A stretch of 64,000 bases of DNA, from contig JAZUFW010000081.1 of the NCBI GenBank assembly GCA_045640905.1, positions 1-64,000 of the forward strand, given 5' to 3'. The notes beneath the pieces were generated by a model, which saw only the letters and a list, made by a program, of their open reading frames with translations, searched no databases and was not told where the DNA came from. The DNA comes from JAILLW01 sp045640905 (GTDB lineage: Bacteria; Bacillota; Clostridia; Lachnospirales; Lachnospiraceae). A program made the translations under genes and the position numbers. Shown in pieces: positions 43,057-50,745 of this stretch (position 1 is its first letter; each line of letters starts with the position of its first letter).

Positions 43057-44514
43057 ATGTTTTTTTCCCGTATTAAGAGTTCTAAAAAGTTTTCATTGAT
43101 TTTTGTTTCTGTTTTATTCTCTATTGTATGTTTATTGCTGACCGGAGTCAGCGCAAATGCAGATCCTTTGGGATCGGGCTCGTGCGCATTAAGCAATGCA
43201 ACGACCATCAACTATAATGCAAACATACTGTCAATTCCAGCAACGGATGATGCGCAGATGTATCTGTATGAATTGGAGCCATTTGAATACTCCGTTTCAT
43301 CGTCATCCAAGTTGATAGGAACATTTCCGTTGTCAAATAAGCTCTCATATGCATTCCCTTTGACGGATGAAACGGGAGTGAGCAGAATATGTAAAAAATA
43401 CGCCGTAGCTGTAAAAATAAACGGCGCCATGGCTATAATTGTTAATCCGCAGTATATTATTAATCCGGAGAAAGCCGCTACACATACCAGAGGCAATCAG
43501 GCAGTAGGATTTGTTGAACCTACATCCAAGATGGTTTTGTACAGAATCGGAGAGACGGATTTGGCTGCAGTAGCCAGAGACATGTATTCGACGGCTGTCA
43601 TTGTTAACAGAAAAGATTCGACATTAATCAATCCCTGTGCCAAAGGCGGAGATTCACACTCTGTCAGTCCGAAGATGTATTATATGTTCAATGCGGCTAC
43701 CAAAGACGGAGTTGCGAAGCTGCAAAGCACCATGACGTATTTTGCGGCCAATACTTATGTTGATGAATTTATTATTGGAAATGAAGTTAACACCAGAATA
43801 TGGAATTATGCCAAATCCATGAGCTGGGAACAGAATGTCCGAGAATATGCACAGGCATTCAGAGTATGCTATAACTCAATAAAGTCTACAAATGCCAATG
43901 CAAAGGTTTTCATTTCACTTGATCAGATGTGGAATATGGATAACCCGGCAGGAACAAGTGCTTATTATTCGTACATGGACGGCCTGGATTATATCCTTAC
44001 GTTCAATTCCATTATTTGTTCTGAAGGAAATATTGACTGGGGATTGGCTTTCCATCCGTATTTGTACCCGATGACATATACGAAGTTCTGGGATCCGAGC
44101 GGATTAAATAATGCGGCCAAATATACGACTCCGGTTGCGGAGGGACGTGTTATCACCTTCCAGAATCTTCCTGTTATGACGTCAACCATGAATGATCCTA
44201 CACTTAAGAATCCTCAGGGCAAGGTCAGAGATATTATTTTGCCGGAAATCGGCGTAACGCAATATCAGGGTGTGGAAGCGCAGACCGCGGCCATGATGGC
44301 CTGCTATCAGGCGTCCAGAAACAATCCGAATATTAAGCGTATCTATTTCCACCGCATGAACGAAGGCGGCAAGACCAACTTCTCCACTACGGGAGCTTCG
44401 GAAGAACTGTATAATGCATTGGTTTCCGGAAATGCGGCTACAATATCCAAATATAATTCCTGGTCACTCGGCTATATAGGAATATCCGATTGGCGACAGA
44501 TTGTAGCTTATTAA
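43057..44514 (+). CDS. Secreted DUF5722 protein, probable glycoside hydrolase
   Basis: 485 residues from ATG 43057 with GGGGG upstream. Signal peptide (hydrophobic stretch to about SANADP). The C-terminal ~350 residues match DUF5722, a TIM-barrel-like family: FIIGNEVNTRIWNY carries the possible acid/base Glu in the usual NE place of clan GH-A, and LPEIGVTQYQG a possible nucleophile Glu. Lies directly after the sugar-uptake genes, so extracellular degradation of the same polysaccharide is a reasonable inference. Substrate unknown. Confidence 0.75.
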   Translation: MFFSRIKSSKKFSLIFVSVLFSIVCLLLTGVSANADPLGSGSCALSNATTINYNANILSIPATDDAQMYLYELEPFEYSVSSSSKLIGTFPLSNKLSYAFPLTDETGVSRICKKYAVAVKINGAMAIIVNPQYIINPEKAATHTRGNQAVGFVEPTSKMVLYRIGETDLAAVARDMYSTAVIVNRKDSTLINPCAKGGDSHSVSPKMYYMFNAATKDGVAKLQSTMTYFAANTYVDEFIIGNEVNTRIWNYAKSMSWEQNVREYAQAFRVCYNSIKSTNANAKVFISLDQMWNMDNPAGTSAYYSYMDGLDYILTFNSIICSEGNIDWGLAFHPYLYPMTYTKFWDPSGLNNAAKYTTPVAEGRVITFQNLPVMTSTMNDPTLKNPQGKVRDIILPEIGVTQYQGVEAQTAAMMACYQASRNNPNIKRIYFHRMNEGGKTNFSTTGASEELYNALVSGNAATISKYNSWSLGYIGISDWRQIVAY

Positions 44515-44529
44515 ATGATTAAAATAAAG

Positions 44530-44563
44530 TCGAGCAGGTTTTTAAAAACCTGCTCGATTTTTT
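44530..44563. terminator. Bidirectional terminator overlapping the dnaK stop
   Basis: TCGAGCAGGTTTTT / AAAAACCTGCTCGA, 14-bp palindrome, followed by TTTTTT on the plus side. The minus-strand dnaK reading frame ends inside it. Confidence 0.8.
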
Positions 44564-46293
44564 AATGCTTGTGTTGCTGATTTTAATGCTTCTATGTCTT
44601 CGTGTGTGGCCTTTTCGGGCTTTACTCGGGCTAATGCCCGTTGAAGCACTGAAATGTCTTCTTTCAATTGCTTCTTTTCTTCTTTGGGCATATCCTTTTT
44701 CTGCGTATTCAGAAGTTCCTGAGCTTTGTACAGTACTTCGTTGGCTGCGCTTATTTCATTCAGAGCTTCTTTTTTAATTCCGTCGGATTCGGCATACCGG
44801 GTCGCATCCAAAATGGCCTGTTCAATTTCGCTGTCGGACATTCTCTGATTATCGGTGATGGTAATCGATTGAGAGCGACCCGTGTCGAGATCTTTGGCCG
44901 AAACCATCAAAATACCGTTGGCATCGATATCGAAAGTTACTTCTATTTGGGGGACACCTGCAGGTGCCGCTTTAATTCCGTTTAGTTTGAATTTGCCGAT
45001 GGTCTTGTTGTCACGTGCCATGGGACGTTCGCCCTGCAAAACGTGTATCTCAACACTGCGCTGATATGGAGCGGCGGTTGAGAAAATCTGTGAGTAATGA
45101 ACGGGCAGGGTAGTATTACGCTCTACCAATCGGGTAGCAACCCCGCCGACCGTCTCTATAGACAAAGATAAAGGCGTGACATCAAGCAACAAAATAGAAC
45201 TGCCGCCACCGTATATTTCAAGTTCGCCTCCGGAAAGAGATTCACCCTGAACGGCGGCTCCTGTGGCAACGCATTCGTCGGGATTAATATTCTTTGAAGG
45301 AACCTTTCCCGTAAGAGCCTGTACTTTGTCAAATACTGCCGGAATTCTGGTTGAACCGCCGACCAAAAGGACACGACCCAGCTCGGAAGCGGCTATTCCG
45401 GCATCGTTTAAGGCGTTTCTGACCGGAATCGCGGTTCTCTCTATTAAATCTTTGGTCAGTTCGTTGAACTTGGCTCTGGATAAGGTATATTCGAAATTAA
45501 TAGGGTTGGAGCGACCTGCACTTAAGTAAGGCAGATTGATATATGCGTTATCTACGCTTGAAAGCTCCTTTTTGGCTTGCTCTGCCGCTTCTTTAAGTCT
45601 CTGCATGGATGATGCATCTTTGCGCAAATCAACCTTAAAATCGCGTTTAACGACCTCTAAGAGGTGCTCTACGATTCGCTCGTCAAAATCATCACCGCCC
45701 AAATGATTGTCGCCGTTGGTGGCCAATACTTCGATGACTCCGTCGCCGATTTCGATGATAGATACATCAAATGTACCGCCGCCCAAATCGTATACCATTA
45801 TCTTTTGCGCGGCGCCGTTATCAAGACCGTACGCCAAAGCTGCAGATGTGGGCTCGTTGATGATTCTTTTTACATTTAATCCGGCGATTCGTCCGGCATC
45901 CTTGGTAGCCTGTCGCTGGATATCGTTAAAATAAGCGGGGACCGTGATAACGGCATCGGTAACCTTTTCACCCAGATAGCTTTCGGCTTCTTCTTTCATT
46001 TTGCGAAGAATCATGGCGGATATTTCCTGAGGGGAATAATTCTTGCCGTCTATATTTTTGCGCCAATCGGACCCCATATGACGTTTTACGGAAGAAATGG
46101 TTCTGTCCGAATTGACGGCAGCCTGACGTATTGCCAAGGCACCGACCAGACGCTCGCCGTTTTTGGTAAAAGCGACTACACTCGGAGTGGTTCTTTGGCC
46201 CTGTTCGTTTGGAATTATTACCGGCTTTCCGCCTTCAACTACTGCTACGCAGCTGTTAGTTGTTCCTAAATCTATTCCTATTGTTTTTCCCAT
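44542..46293 (-). CDS. dnaK: DnaK-type Hsp70 chaperone, secondary copy
   Basis: 583 residues, shorter than the usual 610-640 DnaK. The ATPase domain is complete (GIDLGTTNSCVAVVEGG, YDLGGGTFDVSII, VLLVGGSTRIPAV), the linker is LLLDVTPLSLSIET and the substrate-binding beta domain is present; the C-terminal lid is short and the acidic tail of typical DnaK is missing. It is 10 bases after a J-protein gene on the same strand and there is no GrpE or HrcA gene nearby. It is therefore probably a specialised Hsp70 paralogue rather than the housekeeping one. Confidence 0.93.
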   Translation of the reverse strand: MGKTIGIDLGTTNSCVAVVEGGKPVIIPNEQGQRTTPSVVAFTKNGERLVGALAIRQAAVNSDRTISSVKRHMGSDWRKNIDGKNYSPQEISAMILRKMKEEAESYLGEKVTDAVITVPAYFNDIQRQATKDAGRIAGLNVKRIINEPTSAALAYGLDNGAAQKIMVYDLGGGTFDVSIIEIGDGVIEVLATNGDNHLGGDDFDERIVEHLLEVVKRDFKVDLRKDASSMQRLKEAAEQAKKELSSVDNAYINLPYLSAGRSNPINFEYTLSRAKFNELTKDLIERTAIPVRNALNDAGIAASELGRVLLVGGSTRIPAVFDKVQALTGKVPSKNINPDECVATGAAVQGESLSGGELEIYGGGSSILLLDVTPLSLSIETVGGVATRLVERNTTLPVHYSQIFSTAAPYQRSVEIHVLQGERPMARDNKTIGKFKLNGIKAAPAGVPQIEVTFDIDANGILMVSAKDLDTGRSQSITITDNQRMSDSEIEQAILDATRYAESDGIKKEALNEISAANEVLYKAQELLNTQKKDMPKEEKKQLKEDISVLQRALARVKPEKATHEDIEALKSATQALKNRAGF

Positions 46294-46303
46294 ACTTTAC
46301 CTC

Positions 46304-47122
46304 CTAAAATCCACCGAGTAGCAGCATTCCGAGAAGTCTCAGAATGAACTGGAAAATCATAAATCCCAGAATAAAGCGTCCGATTGTTCTGAAGGGATTG
46401 ATTACGGTGGTATAACTGTATTCATTCTGCCCGAAAGAAGATTGCGATGCGGACCTGTATTTGCGATACAGATACGAATAAATACGATTTTCGGGATCGA
46501 GTTTGATGGCACGTTCTATCATGTTGCAAGCCTCTGCGTAATCGCCGAGTCCTTCAAAAGCTACAGCGGATACATAGTACCATCTGGCATTTCTGTAGGC
46601 GCTGGTCATATGTGACAGAATGGTTATTGCGTCATTGTATCGGCCCTGATTAACGGAGCTGATGGCTCTGACCAAATCCACGCTGTCACCGTTTTCGGGT
46701 TTGGGTTTGGTGTCGTACGACGATTGATCCGCAAATCCGAAACCGAACAGATCACTGAAATCAAAGCCCCAATAATCGCTCGACCAACCGCCGGGGCCCT
46801 GCTGATTATATCCTTGGCCGGAATAACCGCTTCGACCCGAATACGAATTGTTGTAGCCTTCGGAGCGATTGTAATATCCTCCCTGATAGCCTTGAGAGCG
46901 TGAAGAGTAGGTGTTTTGGCTCGAACGATACTTGGCGTACTTCTGAGGATTGTTCAACATATCGTACGCTTCGTTGATTTCATTCATTTTAGCGGCGGCT
47001 TTGGGATCATCGGGATGCAAATCCGGGTGATACTTTTTGGCCTGCGCTCTGTATGCTTTTTTGATTTCTTCCGGAGTGGCGTCCCTGCTGATGCCCAGAA
47101 CGGAATAGGGATCTGTTATCAT
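46304..47122 (-). CDS. Membrane-anchored J-domain protein
   Basis: 272 residues. The first 65 form a J domain: YSVLGISRDATPEEIKKAYR and HPD at about 32-34. Then comes a Gly/Ser/Tyr/Asn-rich linker (70-130), two TPR-like helices (NRARWYYVSAVAFEGLGDYAEA), and a C-terminal hydrophobic segment. No zinc or G/F domain of classical DnaJ is present. It should recruit and stimulate the adjacent DnaK at the membrane. Two bases separate it from the gene upstream. Confidence 0.88.
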   Translation of the reverse strand: MITDPYSVLGISRDATPEEIKKAYRAQAKKYHPDLHPDDPKAAAKMNEINEAYDMLNNPQKYAKYRSSQNTYSSRSQGYQGGYYNRSEGYNNSYSGRSGYSGQGYNQQGPGGWSSDYWGFDFSDLFGFGFADQSSYDTKPKPENGDSVDLVRAISSVNQGRYNDAITILSHMTSAYRNARWYYVSAVAFEGLGDYAEACNMIERAIKLDPENRIYSYLYRKYRSASQSSFGQNEYSYTTVINPFRTIGRFILGFMIFQFILRLLGMLLLGGF

Positions 47123-47124
47123 GT

Positions 47125-47559
47125 TTATGTCCTTTTGGTAAATTCGTTATGACACTTGGTACAGCGTACCGCAATGTTCTTTCCTTTGGGCGGCTTTCTG
47201 ATTCTGACGTATGATTTGCATACGGGACATTTGTAATATTTGTGAGTATTGCGGTCACGCCACATGCCCTTGTATCGTGAAACAGTCTTTGAAAAGGAAG
47301 AAAACAGTCGAAGATATGCGCTGTTTTCCTGCGTTCTTTTATAAATGTTTCGAGAGAAAGCCCTAAATATGTATACTATCAAAAGAATCGTAGACAGGAA
47401 AGAAAAATAAGTCAAAGCAGGCAACAGTCTGCGAAAGAGTGAAACAACCATGGATACTAAGGCCAATATGAAAATGCCGTGATTTAATTCGTCGGAGCCG
47501 TAACGCCCCTGCATAAAGCCGTTAAGTCGATATCCTAAGTCTCTAAGAAAATTTTTCAT
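47125..47559 (-). CDS. Zinc-ribbon membrane protein
   Basis: 144 residues: an N-terminal amphipathic part, two hydrophobic segments (about 28-46 and 49-68) and a C-terminal zinc-ribbon domain with CPVCKSY and CTKCHNEF. Coupled to the J-protein gene (2-base gap), so both are made together. Not recognised as a named family; the ribbon may bind the chaperone or its client. Confidence 0.7.
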   Translation of the reverse strand: MKNFLRDLGYRLNGFMQGRYGSDELNHGIFILALVSMVVSLFRRLLPALTYFSFLSTILLIVYIFRAFSRNIYKRTQENSAYLRLFSSFSKTVSRYKGMWRDRNTHKYYKCPVCKSYVRIRKPPKGKNIAVRCTKCHNEFTKRT

Positions 47560-47610
47560 GTTAATAATCTCCTAATGCAAAGTGGAGGACTGTGAATAGT
47601 AACGATAAAT

Positions 47611-47660
47611 GAATTATCCGATAATTCGGGTATGTTTTCAATTAATCAATTATGATTAAT
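47611..47660. promoter_or_regulatory. Two palindromes upstream of the DnaK/J cluster
   Basis: GAATTAT-CCG-ATAATTC (47611-47627) and ATTAATCA-ATTA-TGATTAAT (47641-47660) are perfect inverted repeats. They are not the CIRCE element. They may be operator sites of the cluster or the tail of a second structure. Confidence 0.3.
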
Positions 47661-47674
47661 TTCTAAAAGAAGTA

Positions 47675-47707
47675 TAAAAAACAGGCTCGGGAAATTCCCG
47701 AGCCTGT
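47675..47707 (-). terminator. Rho-independent terminator of the zinc-ribbon TM gene
   Basis: On the minus strand ACAGGCTCGGGAA / TTCCCGAGCCTGT is followed by T's. Lies just after the stop of the gene at 47729-48616. Confidence 0.9.
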
Positions 47708-47728
47708 AAATGTTACAAAACTTATATT

Positions 47729-48616
47729 TTAGTTAAAGTAGAATTTTACGGAATCGATATACCACTTTCCGCCCATCTTGATAATTTCATAGTCGGCTTC
47801 ATATTTACCGTGACCGTCTTTACCCTTAATCTTGTAAACAACTTCAACTTCGTATCCTGCGGAAGCTTTGACCTTAGAGCAATCTTTTACGAAAGAATTG
47901 AAAGCCTTGGAAATTTTCTTGCAGTCAGAATCGCTGTAATCAATGTCATATGAGTACTCAAGGGCTTCCATCAAATCTTCAACGTCATCTTCATCAAGTT
48001 CGTATTCGTCACCGAGATCACTCAATTCGTCGGAATAATCTTCGAGATCGTCCTTGTCAATCTTATCAACATCTTTGATTTCGTAGGTAATCTTCCAATC
48101 CTTGCCGTATTCGTCTTCCCAATCATCGTAGAGATCATCAAGATAATCCTCGGATATTGAAGAGAACATGTTCATGGATTCGGTAAAATCTTCGAAATCA
48201 TCTTTGTCTTCGAAAACAGGCTTAAATGTTTGAACTGTGCTGTCCCATGAAGAAACAATTGACTTCGGCATATACAATTCGTCGAATTTGGCAGGATCCT
48301 TGCATTCTGAATTATAAAGCTTTACGAGAGTCTTAACTGTCTTTTTGTATGATCCGCCGAGACTCATAAATGCAATAATCAAAATCACAATTAAAGCAAC
48401 AGCTCCTGCTGCGATACCGATTATTAACCCCATATTATTCTTTTTAGGTGCTGCACCGACGGGAGCCATGTTGGGTACGCCGGGATTGGGAGCACTCTGA
48501 CCCTGATTGGGAGCAGGTGCGGTTGCAGGATTAGCAGCGGGCATCTTGGTTCCGCATGTGCCGCAGAATTCTGCATCGTCGGCTAACTGAGCGCCGCATG
48601 TAGGACAAAATTTCAT
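47729..48616 (-). CDS. Zinc-ribbon, single-TM protein with an acidic extracellular domain
   Basis: 295 residues. The N-terminal zinc ribbon is MKFCPTCGAQ...FCGTCG; a Pro/Ala/Asn-rich linker leads to one hydrophobic segment (about 62-85); the remaining ~210 residues are strongly acidic (many Asp/Glu/Tyr), with a beta-rich C-terminal part (YEVEVVYKIKG ... KWYIDSVKFYFN) of the kind seen in DUF4878-like domains. The ribbon is inside and the acidic domain outside. It has its own terminator and is not part of the DnaK operon. Function unknown. Confidence 0.75.
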   Translation of the reverse strand: MKFCPTCGAQLADDAEFCGTCGTKMPAANPATAPAPNQGQSAPNPGVPNMAPVGAAPKKNNMGLIIGIAAGAVALIVILIIAFMSLGGSYKKTVKTLVKLYNSECKDPAKFDELYMPKSIVSSWDSTVQTFKPVFEDKDDFEDFTESMNMFSSISEDYLDDLYDDWEDEYGKDWKITYEIKDVDKIDKDDLEDYSDELSDLGDEYELDEDDVEDLMEALEYSYDIDYSDSDCKKISKAFNSFVKDCSKVKASAGYEVEVVYKIKGKDGHGKYEADYEIIKMGGKWYIDSVKFYFN

Positions 48617-48679
48617 ATCTGTATCCCTCCATTAGTATGTTAATATGCAATACATACATTTTAGTCTGATAAAGTGCCT

Positions 48680-48707
48680 TTGTCAATTGCCGCTAATGAT
48701 GTATAAT
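48680..48707 (+). promoter_or_regulatory. Promoter for the envelope locus
   Basis: TTGTCA, 16 bases, TATAAT; strong match ahead of the PLP decarboxylase gene. Confidence 0.8.
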
Positions 48708-48750
48708 GTTAATGTTTGTGTATATAAAATATATGTTTGCGAGGTGTTTT

Positions 48751-49944
48751 ATGGGGGCTAATTTGCAGACACCGTTTTACAGAATCAGGACACGTTTTCT
48801 TGATTACGATATTGAACTGTTAAACGGCGCGTTAAAAAAGAACTGGGGAAATTACATATGTGGATATTCGGTAAAGACGAACTCGCTTCCTTGGCTTTTG
48901 AATTACCTTCGAAAGAATAATTTTTATGCGGAAGTAGTTTCTTTTGAAGAGTATGATCTGGTCAGAAGAATCGGATTTCCCATAGCCGACATAATATATA
49001 ACGGTCCCATAAAGGATAAGGATGTTTTTGATGAGGTCCTTTTGGGCGGCGGTTACGTTAATTTGGATTCGAATTATGAAATAGAATACCTGAAGGAACT
49101 GACGGATAATAATCCCGGTCGGGAGTTCAATATCGGCCTCAGAGTTAATTGTGATATTGCGGCCCTTTGCCCTGACGAAGAATTGAGCGAAAAAGACGGC
49201 GGACGCTTCGGGTACTGCTATGAAAACGGTGTTTTGGGAGAGGTTATAGAATGCCTGAAGGCCATGGGAGTAAAGATAAAAGGCCTTCACCTTCATGCAT
49301 CGACCAAGTCAAGATCCGTTGATGTTTTTGCGAAGCTTGCGAGCATGGCTTGTAAGATTAAAGAAGAGTATAATCTGTCATTTGACTATGTTGACATGGG
49401 CGGCGGATACTTCGGAGGCGATGACAGGCAGCCGGGATATCCTCAATATTTCGAGGCTATATGCAGAGAACTCCGTAAAAGCTTTTCACCGGAGAACACA
49501 TGCCTAATTGTGGAACCGGGAATCTCTTTGGTTTCCCGATGCACTACATTTGAGACTTCGGTAATTGATGTTAAAAAGATCAGAGGAACAGATTACGTGG
49601 TTACTGACGGGAGCCGTGTGAATTTGAATCCGCTTGTTACCAGACACGTTTTTCCCAACCATATCGAATACATGAACAGAATGAAACGTGAGAATGTATC
49701 GACTCAATGGGTGTGCGGTGCCACATGTATGGAATATGACAGAATTTTTGAAATAAAAGATTCTGACGGCCTTTTGCCCGGAGATCAGATCATATATGAT
49801 ATGGCAGGCGGATATACCATGTGCTTAAACCCGATGTTTATTCATTATCTTCCGCCGGTATATGTTGAATATGAAGACGGATCGATATTTATGGCCAGGG
49901 ATGCCTGGACCAATAAAGAATATATGCAGTTAAACTACATATAA
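48751..49944 (+). CDS. PLP-dependent decarboxylase, alanine-racemase fold (DAP/ornithine decarboxylase type)
   Basis: 397 residues from ATG 48751 with GAGGTG upstream. GYSVKTN carries the PLP-binding Lys42; LHLHASTKSR, VDMGGGYFGG and the C-terminal CGATCMEYDRI match the type III PLP-decarboxylase family (diaminopimelate, ornithine or arginine decarboxylases). The exact substrate cannot be told, and the CGPxCxSxD motif is changed to CGATCMEYD, so it may be a specialised enzyme. It starts a long same-strand envelope gene run, with VanW next. Confidence 0.82.
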   Translation: MGANLQTPFYRIRTRFLDYDIELLNGALKKNWGNYICGYSVKTNSLPWLLNYLRKNNFYAEVVSFEEYDLVRRIGFPIADIIYNGPIKDKDVFDEVLLGGGYVNLDSNYEIEYLKELTDNNPGREFNIGLRVNCDIAALCPDEELSEKDGGRFGYCYENGVLGEVIECLKAMGVKIKGLHLHASTKSRSVDVFAKLASMACKIKEEYNLSFDYVDMGGGYFGGDDRQPGYPQYFEAICRELRKSFSPENTCLIVEPGISLVSRCTTFETSVIDVKKIRGTDYVVTDGSRVNLNPLVTRHVFPNHIEYMNRMKRENVSTQWVCGATCMEYDRIFEIKDSDGLLPGDQIIYDMAGGYTMCLNPMFIHYLPPVYVEYEDGSIFMARDAWTNKEYMQLNYI

Positions 49945-49961
49945 AAATGATAGGGGAATAT

Positions 49962-50744
49962 ATGAAAAAGAAAGTTTTTTCCTTTGCCGTTGCATTAATT
50001 CTGTTACTTGGCATGAGTATTAGCGCTTATGCTGCAGTGCTTACTCCCGAAGAAGAGGCAGCGCTCGTAAACGATCAGATTCAATACGCTGCGGCCAATA
50101 AACTGACGCCCGAAGAATATGTGACGTTCATGAATCAGAATACGGCTTTTGATTTGAAAGCCTATATGTATTACAACGAAGATTTGATGAGCAAGTATAC
50201 CAATCATTATTGGAAGTACTATGAGCATTATTTGAACAGCGGCTTTAAAAATAACAGAGTACATGCTTTTCCTGCGGACGATACGTATAATACCGTGACG
50301 CTCGGAAGATACCAGACAACTTACAATGCAAAGATTCAAAGAGCCACCAATGTCCAGCTGGCGTGTCAGTATATGAACGGAACGATAGTTCCCGCGGGCG
50401 GAGCTTTTTCGTATAATGAAGCTGTGGGACCCAGAACTGTCGACCGCGGATACAAGATAGCTCATGTCTATTCCGGCGGTCAGGTAATTGACGGCCTCGG
50501 CGGAGGAATATGCCAGGTTTCGTCGACCTTGTACGTAGCAATGCTGATAGCGAGGATTCCGGCTTACGAGCACCATTTTCATTCGCTTCCGGTTTCATAC
50601 CTGAAGCCAAATCTGGATGCTACGGTCAGCTGGGGAACATTGGATTTATCGTTTATTAATCCGTTTGACTTTCCCATAATCATTTTGGCGGAAGCCAATG
50701 ACGGAGTATGTACCATCAATATTTGCAAATATACAGGTAAATAA
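49962..50744 (+). CDS. VanW family secreted protein
   Basis: 260 residues from ATG 49962 with GGGGA upstream. Signal peptide to about SAYAAV. The C-terminal half is a VanW domain: VQLACQYMNGTIVPAGGAFSYNEAVG, GYKIAHVYSGGQ and GGGICQVSSTLYVAML. VanW proteins occur with wall modification genes but have no proven activity. The asparagine-synthase gene starts one base after the stop, so translation is coupled. Confidence 0.9.
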   Translation: MKKKVFSFAVALILLLGMSISAYAAVLTPEEEAALVNDQIQYAAANKLTPEEYVTFMNQNTAFDLKAYMYYNEDLMSKYTNHYWKYYEHYLNSGFKNNRVHAFPADDTYNTVTLGRYQTTYNAKIQRATNVQLACQYMNGTIVPAGGAFSYNEAVGPRTVDRGYKIAHVYSGGQVIDGLGGGICQVSSTLYVAMLIARIPAYEHHFHSLPVSYLKPNLDATVSWGTLDLSFINPFDFPIIILAEANDGVCTINICKYTGK

Positions 50745-50745
50745 T

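Noticed and set aside
47560..47728. CIRCE heat-shock operator before the chaperone cluster
   Set aside because: No TTAGCACTC-N9-GAGTGCTAA; the palindromes present differ.
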